Below, one piece after another: positions 46,083 to 58,845 of a stretch of 64,000 nucleotides of DNA. This DNA comes from Brasenia schreberi (lineage: Eukaryota; Streptophyta; Magnoliopsida; Nymphaeales; Cabombaceae): assembly GCA_036023115.1 (NCBI GenBank), contig JAYKKT010000041.1, forward strand, positions 6,746,501 to 6,810,500, read 5' to 3'. Position numbers and translations under genes: made by a program. Numbering within the stretch: the first letter of the stretch is position 1; each line of letters starts with the position of its first letter. The notes beneath the pieces were generated by a model that was not told where the DNA came from, did no database searches, and saw only the letters and a program-made list of their open reading frames with translations.

Positions 46083-47112
46083 TGTAAATGATAATTTAAT
46101 TATAAAATCTATTGATCTACTTGAAATTCAAGTCACAAATACGAGTGCGCAAGTGTGCCAACAAGTTTTTAAAAACTTGCAAAATTTGATTTCTTATTTC
46201 TTTGGCGATTGTGGACAAGTGAGTTCTTTAAAACATAGGCCTTTTTGAATCGATGCTAAAGGCTTACTCTATATGCTTGGAAAATTGTCTTAAAATCAAA
46301 GAAGTTTTCAAAACAAAGTTTCAATCGAAACAAACTTTCAAAAACCGTGATCATTCTCTTGACAAAATCAGGTTCAGATTCTGAAAAAATATAAACTAGT
46401 TCTCTTTCCTACAACCAATGTTCATAATGTTTTTGGTATCCTTTAGAGCTCCAAAAATCCTAGAAAATTTACTTGAGATAGGCCCAGGTGGGAAGTTTAT
46501 TGGACTATTTTTGTTTTTTTTTGTTTTTGGGGATGAACAAAATTAAATCAGTAAATTTCCCAGCTTTGAAATTCGAGATAGATCCTATGATAGAAACACA
46601 AAGGCTTAGAAAAATACTTGTATCTCAGTCCGTATAGCTTATATTTTTGTGCAATTACTCAAATTAAAAATCTATGGAAATCCGCTTTCTAACAAGACTA
46701 TTTTTAGAGTTTTTGGATAACTATAAACATAGTTGATGAACTTTTACCCAAAATCTGTTATAAGATATGCAATTTAGTTAGGTTCTATTCTTATTTTGTT
46801 TGGTTTTCCATAATTTTATTTATGACCTTATATGCACCTAAAATTCTTAAAAATTTTATGGTATATTGGCCCGTGTGTGAAGGATATGTGGACCAATTTT
46901 CAGAATTTTCCGTTTAGAGATCGAGGCTGGAACAGTCAATGATCAAATGGTTGCAGAATGCTCAAAACAAAGTTCTATTTTAAGAGTCTAATGCATGCAT
47001 CTGATTGATCGTTAATGTCTTAAATGATCATCCAAAGAAGTTTTATTGGGGAGGAAGTGTAGTAATCAACGAAAATTAATATATAGCTTAAGCATAGAAG
47101 AGATGAGAGAAT

Positions 47113-47479
47113 ATAAGATGTACAATGTATATTCGGGTAGATGCAATCAATAATCAAACAAGTAATGAACGATCTTACAGATGATCTTAGATGCAAATTT
47201 ACAATACCTTCCCTCAAATATTATAATGCTTTTTGGAGTCAAATACTCCTTAATTACAACTCAAATTGAATGGACATGAAGAATCAAATAAGCAAAGTAG
47301 AAGATAAGGGAAGAAGACCGACCTTGATCATATGCTTGAAGGCTTGGAAGATTGGTGGCTTGGTGGCAGCAACTCTACTTTGGGGGGATGACTCCTTTCT
47401 CTCCTCTTGTCTCTCTCTTGCTTTCTCATTTTGCTAGGATTTTTTCTTGATTTTTCTTTGGGTTTTCTTCACTTTGCCT
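47113..47479 (+). repeat. Direct repeat Q, left copy
   Basis: About 367 bp starting ATAAGATGTACAATG and ending TTCACTTTGCC. It is repeated at 47987-48340 with only a handful of differences, including a missing 12-base piece in the right copy near 48170. The two copies flank an unrelated 507-bp insertion. Confidence 0.93.
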
Positions 47480-47986
47480 TCCCCTTTCTACGAATGGGGT
47501 CGACGGCCATCTCAGTGTCAGTGGCCATGAGTCAACATGGGGCTTTCGTTGACCAAAGGGTTACCTATTTGCTATCAATACAGAGGGAGTGTGTCCTGCA
47601 CCCACTCGCAATTCTCCAAACAAGAACCGCTCGGATACCAAAGTTGTCACGCCCCGGCGCTGGAATCACCCAAGGCACGGAACGCGTGACCGGCTCTAGG
47701 CTGCGCACAACCTAGCAAGCCTTTCACCAAGGTTGCAGAGGTTCAGCGGAAGCTTAAAGCCTGATGATTGGGGAGGGTCGTTTGGAGGCAGCAAGGATAC
47801 TTGAGAATAAATAAGAAAGTAGATTGTATTGATAGCAAATAATGGTGCGTGGCCCGCGACACGCTTACAACTCAGATGCGGGACTCTTCCCCCAAATGGG
47901 AGTTTATTAATAGAGTTGCTAGGGTGGTTCCCACGTAGGGGCCCTAGTTACACAACCATGGTTCAGTTCGCGGTCGAAGGGTCACA
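47480..47986 (-). mobile_element. Inserted LTR plus 5' internal fragment of another retrotransposon
   Basis: On the minus strand 47986-47645 is a 342-bp LTR (TGTGACCC...GGGGCGTGACA). It is followed by a primer site ACTTTGGTATCCGAGC (47644-47629) and about 150 bp of leader, including a possible gag start (MATDTEMAVDPIRRKG). It is then cut off at 47480. It is GC-rich compared with the host LTR. The 3' part and second LTR are missing. Confidence 0.8.
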
Positions 47987-48340
47987 ATAAGATGTACAAT
48001 GTATATTCGGGTAGATGCAACCAATAATCAAACAAGTAATGAACGATCTTACAGATGATCTTAGATGCAAATTTACAGTACCTTCTCTCAAATATTATAA
48101 TGCTTTTTGGAGTCAAATACTCCTTAATTACAACTCAAATTGAATGGACATGAAGAATCAAATAAGCAAAGGAAAGAAGACCGACCTTGATCATATGCTT
48201 GAAGGCTTGGAAGATTGGTGGCTTGGTGGCAGCACCTCCACTTTGGGGGGATGACTCCTTTCTCTCCTCTTGTCTCTCTCTTGCTTTCTCATTTTGCTAG
48301 AATTTTCTCTTGATTTTTCTTTGGGTCTTCTTCACTTTGC
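47987..48340 (+). repeat. Direct repeat Q, right copy
   Basis: Near-identical copy of 47113-47479, directly abutting the outer end of the inserted LTR. After TTCACTTTGCC it continues into LTR B sequence (CTCCTTGGTGC), so this copy is the one in native context. Confidence 0.93.
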
Positions 48341-49471
48341 CTCCTTGGTGCTACTTTTGACTCGACCTTGATCTTGATATGTCTTGACTGATTTGGTATA
48401 TTCATTGACTTGATTAAATTTGTATTTGACTAGGGCTTCTTGATGTGGCCCTTTCTTGGCTTGAGCTCCTCTTCGGCTTGGTCTTCTACTCATTTTGATT
48501 TGATTTGATTTTGGGTTGATGACACGTGCCTATTTGATTTGGTTTTGGCTTAATCATGAGCCCAATTTGACTTGGTTTGGAGCCTGATCAAGAGCCCATC
48601 TTTGATATGGTTTTCAGGCCTCATCATTAAAACATTTTGACTTGATTTTAGGCTGGTTGCTTGTGTCACTCAATTTGACTTTAGTTAATTTGATTTGATC
48701 GATTTGTTTGTGGACCATTTCTGCTAAGCTATCCTGCTTTCATCTTAACCTTCAAGAAATCTGCTTGGTTTGATTTAGATTTGAGATACGGTTTCAAATA
48801 TTTTCTTTAAAACCATTTTTTTATGTTTGAAAACATTGAGTTTAACAAAATCTCATCTCTAGTGTTTGTTTGCATGAGTGATCTGCTTTCGCTTCGTGAG
48901 TTAGCTTTTAACATTTCAATCACTTTAACCCTTTGTTGGGTGTAGGGTGTCAGACCACTTTAACCTTTGGGTGTAGGGTTTTGGACTACTTTAACCCTTG
49001 GATGGATATAAGATCCTAGAGTATGACTATCCTTGATTGAGCAAGTTTTTGAGGTTTGGCTTAGATTTAATTTGTTTTGAATTTCAAAGGTTTTAGAATT
49101 TTATAAATTTGATATTTTGCAAACATTTTATAGGTTTGATTCTCAATGTCTCATTTTCATTTGTTCTTTAAAGAAGATCATTTGAAATCATTCTTTTTTT
49201 GAAGGCAATCATTTGAAAAAACAAAATCCTATCAATTTGGCCTGAAGGGTAAAGCAGTCATAATCTTGAGCTTTTGTCAAAATTGGATATTTTTTAGAGG
49301 GGTGCAAAGTACCTTTATTTTGAGTCTTCTGTAAAATTTTGGTATAGAAATAAGTTCGTTTAAGGTGTCTTTATTTGAAAACCCTTAAAAGACTTAGAAT
49401 CACAATTTTTCTTGGAAAAGACAGAAATTTTAAAAAGATTAATTCTTTTGAGAAATTTGTGAGTGTTTACA

Positions 49472-50092
49472 AATGCCCTTCTTTATTATTAAACAAATTT
49501 ATTTGGTTAATGGGAAAGAATAACACCATAAAAAAAAAATTTGAATGCTAGAGTTGATTTGAATTGAATCAAGATTTCATGAACTTTTCTATTTTTATTA
49601 AGGGATTCACTTCTTGAACTTGGGTTATCCAAATTTCGATGGGAAAGAGGATTTCTAGCAAAAAGGTGACTCAACATGGATAGTGGTTGACCAATGCAAG
49701 GATCATATATGAATAAAGCTATATATAAATGCATATGGGCATGAGATGTAAGATGCAATGGATGTATGTTTGAGGTCTCTACAATTTATTTAGGGAGCTT
49801 CTATGAAAGTTGGTTGCCCTCAGTGGGATGGCCCCCATGTTCATTTGATGCCCTGGGTTTTTGTAAAAATTATTTTGAAATGATACTTTCTTTTTGTTTC
49901 TATCTGAATGGACTTTCATCTCCTACATTTCCCTTTACTTTAGTCTTAATTTTTCATTACTTGATAGAGCTTTTTATTGTTGGAAAAACTCAACAACATT
50001 TCAAAACTCCATTTTCCACATCACAAGGCTTAATCCTCAAATAAAATGAGATCTAAATTGTTATGTTCTATTCCTACTTTTTCCTACTTTAG
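49472..50092 (+). repeat. Inverted arm D'
   Basis: Reverse-complement partner of 45462-46082. On the + strand it leads, after about 50 bases of unclear origin, into LTR C. This suggests it is the native 3' end of the internal region. Confidence 0.85.
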
Positions 50093-50142
50093 GATCTCGA
50101 AGGCAATCATTTTAAAACTCCATTTTCCACACTCCATTTCTT

Positions 50143-52184
50143 TTACAGTTTTCAAATAAAGATATTTTAAACAAACTCATCTTCATGTCAAAATTTTGTT
50201 GCAGCCTCAAAATAAAGATAATTTGCACCCCTCTCAAAAAAATTCAATTTTGACAAAAAGCCACAAAAATTACTGCTCTACCCTCAAGGCCAAATAAAGG
50301 GATTATAATGTTTCAAATGATTGTCTTCAAAGAAAGAATAGTTTCAAATAATCTTATTCAAAGAAATAAATGAAAATGAGACGCTGTGAATCAAATCCGC
50401 AAAATGGTTGCAAAATGACAAATTTACAAAACTTGCAAAATCTCTAAAATTCAAAATCAAACAAATCCAAATCAAGACCTCAAAAACTCGTCAAATTGAT
50501 AATAGTCCTATACCAGAACCCTACACCTATCCAAGGGTTAAAGTGGTTTAAGACCCTATACCTAAGAGTTAAAGTAGCTTGAGATCCTGAACCCATCAAA
50601 GGGTTAAAGCAGTCCGAGACCCTATACCCATCAAAGGGTTAAAGTGGTCCAAATAGTTAAAAACTAACTCATAGAGAGAAAATATGTCACCCAAAAACTG
50701 GAGATCAAACTTAGTTGTGCTCCAAAAAGAATATTTGAAAATTTCGTTAAAATTCGATGTTTTCAAATATATTTTAAAAGAAATGGTTTTAAAAAATAAA
50801 AAATAAAAAATAAAATATTTTAAACCATAAAATAAAATCCTCGATAGGCTATGATAAAAGCAAAATAGGTTCTCCAACACCTACAATAGATCAAATCAAA
50901 TCAAAGCAAGTCAGAATGGGTTGCACCTAAGGCAAGTCCAAATCAAATCAAACAAAATGGGATCATGATCAAGTCTTAAACCATGTCAAGATGGGCTCAT
51001 GATCAAGCCCAATTCAAGTCACGAAGCAAACCCAAATCAGGTTCATGCTATGAAGTAGGCCCAACTCGAGATAGATTCGAGACAAGCCACGAAGTTAGCC
51101 CATTGATACATGACCCAAGACAAGCTCAAGCCAAGAAAGGGCCACATCAAAGAGGCCCAATTCAACCTCAATCCAAGTAGCCAAGGGTTGCACCAAGACA
51201 TTGTACCTTAAACTCTCTCATCTGTTCTATGCTTACGATATATAATAATTTTCCTTGATTATTGTACTTCCTTTCTAATAAAATACAGTACTCAACCTAA
51301 AATTTTTTGGATGATCATTTAACATACTAAAGACCAGTCAGATGCATCCATTAGCCTTGTAAACAAAAAATTTTGTTTTCAACATCTTGCATTTGTCTAT
51401 TCATAGATTTTTTCCTCTGTATGTGAACTAAAAATTTCAAAAATCAATCTACACCTTGTTCACACACTGGCCAATACACCATAAAATTTTCAAGAATTTT
51501 AGGTGCGGGAAAGATCGTAAATAAAATTGTGGAAAACCAAATTAAAATTGAGACAGAACCCAATTGCACTGCACATCATGCAATAGAGCCTAGGAAAAAC
51601 TCTCTTAACTTTGTCTGCAGAGATGCAAAAATTTTGAAAATAGTTTCTTTGGAAAGCTGATTTCCATAGCTTTCCAACTTGACTAATTTCATAAAATTCT
51701 AAGGTATAGTGTAAAGATACAGACATTTTTCTAGGCCTTTGTATTTCTATCACAGAGTCTTTCCCGAGTTCCAAAACAAAAATATTCCATCTAAGTCTAG
51801 ATTATGTAAATTTTTCAAGATTTTTGGAATCCCAAGATATACCAAAACAATTATAAACATTTGTTGCTAGAAACGAGACCAATTCTATTTTTCAGAATTG
51901 AGCCTGATTTTGTCAAGGGAATGATAACATGATTTTGAAAAGTCTATTTTAATTGAAAATTTGTTTCAAAAACTTACTAGATCACAAGATACTTTTCCAA
52001 GTGTCTAGACTGACCCTTGAGCACCTGTTGAAGTAGACCTACAATAATAAGATTCCACTTGTCCACAGTCGCCAAAGAAGTAAGAAATCATCTTTTCAAG
52101 TTTGAGCAAACTTGCTAGTACGCTCGCGCTTTGTTTTGTAAATGATATTTTAAGTCAATCCATATATGAAGAATTTTATTTACA
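50143..52184 (+). repeat. LTR C of giant family, 5' end and middle missing
   Basis: Begins about 95 bp inside the LTR (TTTTCAAATAAAGATATTTTAAAC) and ends TTTACA at 52184. It lacks the segment equivalent to about 40640-41640, including the TATA box. The tandem GGGTTAAAG units recur at about 50505-50650. It is followed by direct repeat S'. Confidence 0.85.
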
Positions 52185-52601
52185 TCAATGAATCACCTCG
52201 GAATGTCTTTGTTGATCTTACTATACAAACTACTAAATAGGGTTCAACTGTTTTTGCTCCCTTGATAGAGCTCTAATTCTTTGATCTAGGCTCAACTCAC
52301 ATAACATCAAATAGTGAGGCTCCCCTAGTTGGGCATACCAATAGTGAGTTCAGGAAGCCTATGGGATCTTAGCTTCTTAAGGTAAGGCTAAGCAAGTTTA
52401 TCTTATAGTGTTATAATGGATCTGGCCTATGAATGCAATTCCGATAATAATCGGGATATGCATTCCTCTTCTAGACTCCTTTCCTAATATGCTACTCGGC
52501 TCTTTTCCTTGCCAGTTGTAGGTGATCTCTCTCTTTACACTCCATTCCTAAAGTCCTACTCTTCACTTTTCCTTGTTGCTATAGATGAGCATACACATTA
52601 C
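52185..52601 (+). repeat. Direct repeat S', right copy
   Basis: About 417 bp matching 39113-39549, ending ATTAC. It lacks several short pieces present in the left copy, for example in the GGCGCCCCTTACCC region. The sequence beyond 52601 has no counterpart at the left, where LTR A begins instead. Confidence 0.88.
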
Positions 52602-55193
52602 CAATGTAATCTTCTCCCTCTCTCTCTCTCTCTCATCATATCCTATTCTTCTCTTTTGCTAGCATGCTGCATATAAACCTATTCCCTTATTCTCATTTTA
52701 GTGCAAGCATTAAAGTCACATTGTTGAAGTTAGATAAGAAGGCTACTTCAATTGTCCAACACTATAATCTCTACTATTTAGTGGTAGGGAAAAATCAGGT
52801 GAATCTGCTTTGCTAATTCTTCTCTTAGCCGATCAGTGATATTTTCATGAAAGTGACTCTGTTCCAAAGTGCTTAGTTCAAAGTTCCTATCTATGAAATG
52901 GTAAAGTTGTGAGAATGGTAAAACTAAGAGATAGGATGATGAAAGTGAGGAGTAAATGCAATAAGATTGCCAAAAAACCAATAAATTACTAAAATAACTT
53001 CCATTGATAAAACTGAGAGCAACAAATACATCAAATTAAGAATTCTACATGGTATTGAAGAACAACTTGAAGGGCAAAGTGAAACAACTTGATAAAGAGT
53101 AAAGGGAAAAGGTGTAAATTTGCTCCTAAGGTTTCAACCTAGGAGCAACTTTACCCCAATATTAATAGTTGATCTAAAATACACTTAGTGTTACCCACAA
53201 AGTCACATTTACCCTCTTAGTTAGGTTTACTTGATATTTTATATTTTTAAACCTAACAATTCCATATTTAACTTACTCTCTTTGTCAGTCTATCCTCTAC
53301 CTTACACCCTGCTCCACCATCTCTCTTCCTCTCCCACCTTACCTTACCTTAGCCCCATCCATTTGTCCCTGTCGTCTATGCGATCACAAAAGTTTTCATG
53401 GTTGAACATGACCAAGAGACAAGTTTGCAGAACTTTGGGTGAACATGACCAAGCGACATGCCTCCTCTTGGATTGGGAAACTATCTCTTTGTACTGGATT
53501 TCAATTGGGAAACTATATCTTTGTTCCTCAGTTAAGTTTGGTGTTTGTGTTGAACATTACCAAGCGACATGTCTATAGAACTTTGGGGTGTTAACACAAG
53601 AGAAGTATGACTCCATGGAAGATGGATGGTTGGGTGACTAATGGTCAATGTGATGGGATTAAATTAGGGTTGATGGCAAAAACATCTCACGGCTTTAAAC
53701 AACAGGCCATTGAGTTTAGTCTAATAATTGAAAAACTATGTGAAAAGCCCACCAATGTAACCATAGGCCATTATATAGCTCTGCCTACCTCGAATATAGT
53801 GGTGTACAATGCATAGTCCAAATTAAAACTATGGGTTGTTCGCTTGCCTTGAGAAATTCTTTTGTATTGCCATTGTCAAAGTTTTATGAACTGCTTGTCA
53901 AGTTGCAGTGTCCCTCTCGAATCAACGACACATTTACCAACTGCGAGGAAAAACAAAACTAATCTAAAGCCAATATGCTCAAAGGGTGAAGAAGGTGCAT
54001 AGTTGCCTACTAACTTCTAAGAAGACTTTTGTGGTAGCAGATAAAGAGGAACCCCTTGTAAAGTAACCGGTTGGTCTTCTTGGGAATGAAAAGCAAAGAG
54101 AGGAATACTCAATTTCACCATAAAACAAGATTTTTATGTAGTTAGGTGTTAATTCTCACCTCCTACACCACTGTGATCGAAGTCAGATTACAATATGGAG
54201 AGTGAATCAGGCTCCATAGCTCTTACCATCTACATGAGAATGCTTATATTGTTGTTGCCGTCTGAAGTGATAGCCCCACACGAATAACTAAACATGGAAA
54301 ACTAGAGAAGGATGCTGGAAAATAAAAGGGTATGCTAGAGAACTATAATCCCCATTCTTAAGAGGATATAAGAAAGGATAACGTATTAGGCAATGAAATG
54401 GGTCCCTAAGAATCCGACGGTGTGTATCTCATTTGTCGATGGAGTTGCTTACACTCAGGATAAAAGACTATGTTACATCTACTCCTAGGAAAACTAAAAG
54501 AGGAAAGAAAGATAGAATGTATCATTGCTTGCCATTGCTAGATTACAAATGCCTATTTATAAGCTTTCATAGAAACGACAAATAATGAGTATGGATTAGG
54601 GAGCACTTCTCTGTCCCATAATCATTCCCATGTAAACACATTTGACTGTTAGATCAAAGTTTTCATGTAAAAGGATAGACCGAAGATAATTTTCATAATC
54701 GTTTCTGTGTATGACCCAACACGCATGTAGTCTAACATATCCTCTTCAAACTCTTAGAACTAAGATTCATGAGCTACCAACTATATAAAAAGACATTGAT
54801 TTGTCTTATTCTTAAATATGTGACTAAACTTTATCTTCACTTGGTTTTCACATGTACAAGTCTTTCACATATGACTTTACACTATCAGACTTTATGCATC
54901 AATTGAATATTAAGGGATACGAAACATGAATTAAATGTCATTAATACACGTGAATTTAATTAACCTAACTTTAATTAATATTAAATCCAAAATTGTATAC
55001 TTGATATATGCGTGTCATAGTTGGGAGAGTGAGATAAGAAATAATGGTAACTGAGCAGTTCGCGGATAGATGATTTACGGGGGACCCCAAATAAATGAAG
55101 ATCAATGTCGCAAAGATGGCGTTGCTACCGGCCAATGGTCTTCAGATGCAGTCCTTGGCACCACTTAATGCGTATAGGGACAGAAGGTCGCCA
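52602..55193. other. Unassigned spacer
   Basis: A CT microsatellite lies at about 52611-52634. Short frames at 53231-53816 contain two near-repeats of ACATGACCAAG.GACA and AACTTTGG, a minor local duplication. No gene recognised. Confidence 0.4.

Positions 55194-55247
<54 letters not shown>
55194..55247. repeat. Compound (CT)n(TA)n microsatellite
   Basis: CT repeats at 55194-55218 run into TA repeats to 55247. The architecture matches that at 32825-32876. Confidence 0.95.
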
Positions 55248-55250
<3 letters not shown>

Positions 55251-55905
55251 AGTGGGATTCACGAGGCCGATGTGTGGCATTTGTTGAAAGCATGCAAAAT
55301 GAGTTGCGTGCCTTTCCAAGTGATGGTTAGGATGAGTTACCACCTTTGCACTTTCAAAAGTCTCCCAGCTATACTCGTTTTGCAAGGCACTAACTGTGAG
55401 CTTTCTTAGATGGTACTTTAGTGATAAGAGGAAACTAGAGTTGTTGACCCGGTTCTTGGTATGCACTGATTTATTAAATCATTTGGCCAAATTGAGCGTC
55501 ATATAGTCTCATGATCGGCCTTCTAAGGATATGATAAGGTGGTGGACTTGGAGAGGATTTTTCAGAAAATAGGGCTGCTGATCACATGTTTACTTTGTTG
55601 TTTGGGACAATTTTAGTGACCTCAAATGCCTTACCATGAGTTTGAAAGGCCAAGGGCCTCACCATAGCCAGACCATATTTGGATGTTTTAGCCCATCAAG
55701 AGACTGAAAAGTTGGTAAGTAAGATGATACGTGGGCATAACGAGACCAAGTTGTGACCCATTCTCTTAATTGATACTTTTGCTTAAGAAGGGAGGGTAAA
55801 ATCAAGGCATTTTTGCTCCTCTATAGGTTATTGGAATCGGTCGAGCTAGGATGCACACCTTATAGGCCTGTACTAGTCGTAATAAGTTGTTAAATGAACT
55901 ATTCT
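55248..55905. other. Unassigned spacer
   Basis: No recognised gene. Sequence downstream (on the minus strand) of the aminotransferase fragment does not continue that protein. Confidence 0.4.
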
Positions 55906-56208
55906 CTGAGATTTGTTCAATCCAGTAAAAGAGATCATGCCAATCTATTTCAGAATGAAAGACCAATCCTTCCCGCTTTTATCCTTTTCCATGAGGCTGT
56001 CATAGAGTTTCTGTAGCACATTCTTTATCTGACCAGCCATGAGTTCCATCTCCGCTTTCCACTCATTGAACAAGGTTGGATCTCGTACAATGTTGGCAAC
56101 ATTTCGGGCCCCATGAACAGGAGGGTTTGAGTACATTGGCCTTACAAGCCTTTTCAACTGGTTTTTCACCCTTGTTGCAGCATATGAGGAAGAACATACA
56201 ACATTTAG
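55906..56208 (-). pseudogene. Aspartate aminotransferase fragment
   Basis: Minus-strand translation from 56208 reads LNVVCSSSYAATRVKNQLKR, then RPMYSNPPVHGARNVANIV, DPTLFNEWKAEMELMAGQIK and KDKSGKDWSFILK. A TAG at 55945-55947 follows, then IGMISFTGLNKSQ. This is the conserved C-terminal half of plant aspartate aminotransferase, the PLP enzyme that interconverts aspartate and glutamate with their keto acids. The TAG replaces the Gln that precedes IGM in the family. About 100 codons run without an intron, and both ends stop abruptly, so it is a gene fragment, perhaps a truncated retrocopy. The PLP-binding Lys region is not present. Confidence 0.88.
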
Positions 56209-58845
56209 ATGTAGAGGTCTTTACTTTTTACTATATTCAAGCTCTATGATACGTTGCTAAGAGGGGACATCCCAATGCGATGCTCAAAATGTATGGAATC
56301 TATGTTAGATAAAAGTGATCATAATATTCTATCTAATTTAAATTGACAAAATAAAAGTGATCTTATGTGGATATGGGCCTGTTCACCACTTATATGGTAT
56401 GAGAATAAATTATGCAAAAACCATTAAGGTGGTCACCCTAATCACATGATCGGTTGGATTAAGAAACTGTATTGCTTCTAATAAATAAATGTAGGTTATA
56501 ATCCCCAAGCCATATCCATGTGTATAATACTTCTTGTTATGATTCTAATAACTCTTTGAGATTAAGGGTTTAAGAGCTTCCACCTCTCCAAGGGATTTGG
56601 TATATCAACTTAGAAGACCTCAAACTACATCATCCTTCTGCAATTGAGTTAAGTTTGCTTCTGATTTTAGTTTAATATATTCCTTATTGATTTAGCTTGT
56701 TTGTTCCTATAGGCACCATGATCTCTCTTTTTTCTTGCTCATCTATAGATTAATATTTTAATATAAGCCACATACAAGAAAAAAGTTTATGAAACTACAT
56801 GTTTCTCAAAGAGCAAAATACTTTCATTAGTAGTGAAAATGCCAACCATCAAAGACAATGAGCACTAGGAGGAAAATTTTTGGATATCACAAACATGTGC
56901 ATATACAACACATGGAAGCAACATAAATATTGCAGTAATATTTTATTTGTTTTTGTAATGCCCCATGAAACCATCTGACATGGACATAGGACATAGGACC
57001 TGTCCATACATGTGGCTGAATTTCATTGGCTATTGATATTTCAATAATGGCATAACCCAATAAAGTTAAGATTTGATTAACATTTATTTATTTATTTAGA
57101 TTAAGAGTTTAAGTACACATGGTGGTACAACTAAAAAGAATACAACTATATAGAATCTAAATAATACCATAGTACTACTGGTGTGCTATCCTAGATGCTA
57201 AAACCTCCTTGACCTTCTCACCCCCTCTATTTACTAGATCATGTAATATTAAATAAAATATGAGCACTCACAACCATACTTGTGGATGTGATCCTTCCTC
57301 CACCATGAACACATTAAAGATTCATATTTCAAATGATACATAATATAAGATAAATACCTACCACAGTTTAAATCAGTACCATCAATGCAAACATGCATGC
57401 ATAATCAAGTGTACATCAATAGTGCAAGTTTAGTTTGATATTAGGGCCACTACCATATTCTACCACAACTACACTGTATAAGATCCCTGATCCCTTCTCT
57501 TTTCTTGACACGTGGCCTCTGACAACCATCACAAAAGCTCGTCGAATCGTACACCTTGATGGACTATTAAGCAATATACCAAATCCAACCCTTGGGTGTA
57601 TAGGATAACGATTACATGAAACCACACAAGTAGGATCATACTTTTACTCACACTTATGTTTACAAATCTAGGCTCTTATAATCATCCACCTAAGGTCATC
57701 TTGGTCTCAATCTATCACATTACTCTATATCACATAATCATTCAAAGTATCAAGAATCACTTATCTAGATCTAGTATCAAAACCATTTCATTTAAAAAAA
57801 CACTACTCTTGTTGGTTTACCCTATGACTCAATATATCCCAACACGTGTAGACACAAGCTGTCAAATGCAAACTACAAGTGAGCTCATATTACAAATGAA
57901 GTAGTCAATAGGTTAGCATCACACAACATCCTATTCATGGATCAGCATCCCTCCTCTCTTGATAACACAACACATCCCGATAGTTGAGATTTCAAACCAC
58001 GACTCCATGCCGATTGATGTTTCACCCTAAACACTCTTGTAAACACCTTAAAAATGTTTTCCAAAATAAACTGAGGCATATTTGAAAATCCATGATTTGA
58101 ACAAGTCTCCCAAATTTCATAAAGTTTCAAACATCATTTTTAAAATAAATGTTTTAGGAAAATATTTTTGGAAAACCATAGATTTGAAAATAGCATGAAA
58201 AATTGGATGTTTGAAATAATTTCGAAAAGGAAATGGGTAGATTAATGTGAAGGTGGATCGAATCAAAACCCGAATCGGAAAGTGGCAAATTCCTCTAAAA
58301 GTGGATATGGTAAGAACCAAAGAAAGGCAACCCATAGCCAACCCCTTGTTGATTCAACCACAATGGTTCTTAAAAGTGACTTATCAAATGCAACCCATCT
58401 TGATTTTGAGAAGTTATTCACCGACTCATCCTGAGTAATGGTAACTCTAGCAACGACCAAGCACTTATCAAATTCTGCCTCCACTGCTCACAAATTGGGT
58501 AGCTTGCTTCAAAACTCAAAATGGAAGGCTCCAGCTCTCACCTTCTATGCACTTGCCAAAATGGATTAATCGAGAATAGTCTGCTTCTCAAAACGACAAC
58601 TTGGTTGACGACCATGGCTTGCCCAAGACAACGCACATGTTGTTCGCATAAATGGCAAGCTTCTTGGAGCAACCTTGATAGATTTGGAAACAACTGAAAA
58701 AAGGAAAGAATCACATCCATTCTTTGATGTTGCATATTAGGGATTCGCTAGTGGCAGCATGGATGCAGATGCCTTTTCTGTAAGATTTTTTGTTGCCCAA
58801 GGCTTGGAACTCCTAGTGGCTTAGTCATACAATAAAAATTTGTGC
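56209..58845. other. Unassigned AT-rich spacer
   Basis: No gene, RNA or element recognised. Frames around 57416-57625 and 58117-58735 are short and show no motif. Confidence 0.4.

Larger units (their letters stand above)
46083..49471 (-). repeat. LTR B of giant family, inverted
   Basis: 3389 bp from TGTAAAT (46083) to GTTTACA (49471) on the + strand, the reverse complement of LTR A and C. It is lengthened by an inserted LTR fragment and a duplicated 360-bp segment (see 47113-48340). It contains the tandem GGGTTAAAG units in reverse near 48925-49010. Confidence 0.85.
39550..52184 (+). mobile_element. Giant-LTR retroelement block with inverted LTR inside
   Basis: In order: LTR A (+, 39550-42670), internal region, inverted arm D (45462-46082), LTR B (minus, 46083-49471), arm D' (49472-50092), LTR C (+, 50143-52184). 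LTR A with its internal region, D' and LTR C could be one element of a large non-autonomous family. D and LTR B are extra inverted material. Apart from a trace of integrase there is no reverse transcriptase, RNase H or protease. The large LTRs and weakly coding interior resemble the LARD type of non-autonomous gypsy element. Confidence 0.7.

Noticed and set aside
46083..49471. LTR B as a simple nested solo LTR
   Set aside because: A solo LTR insertion would leave a direct 5-bp duplication and collinear flanks; here the flanks are inverted copies of each other.
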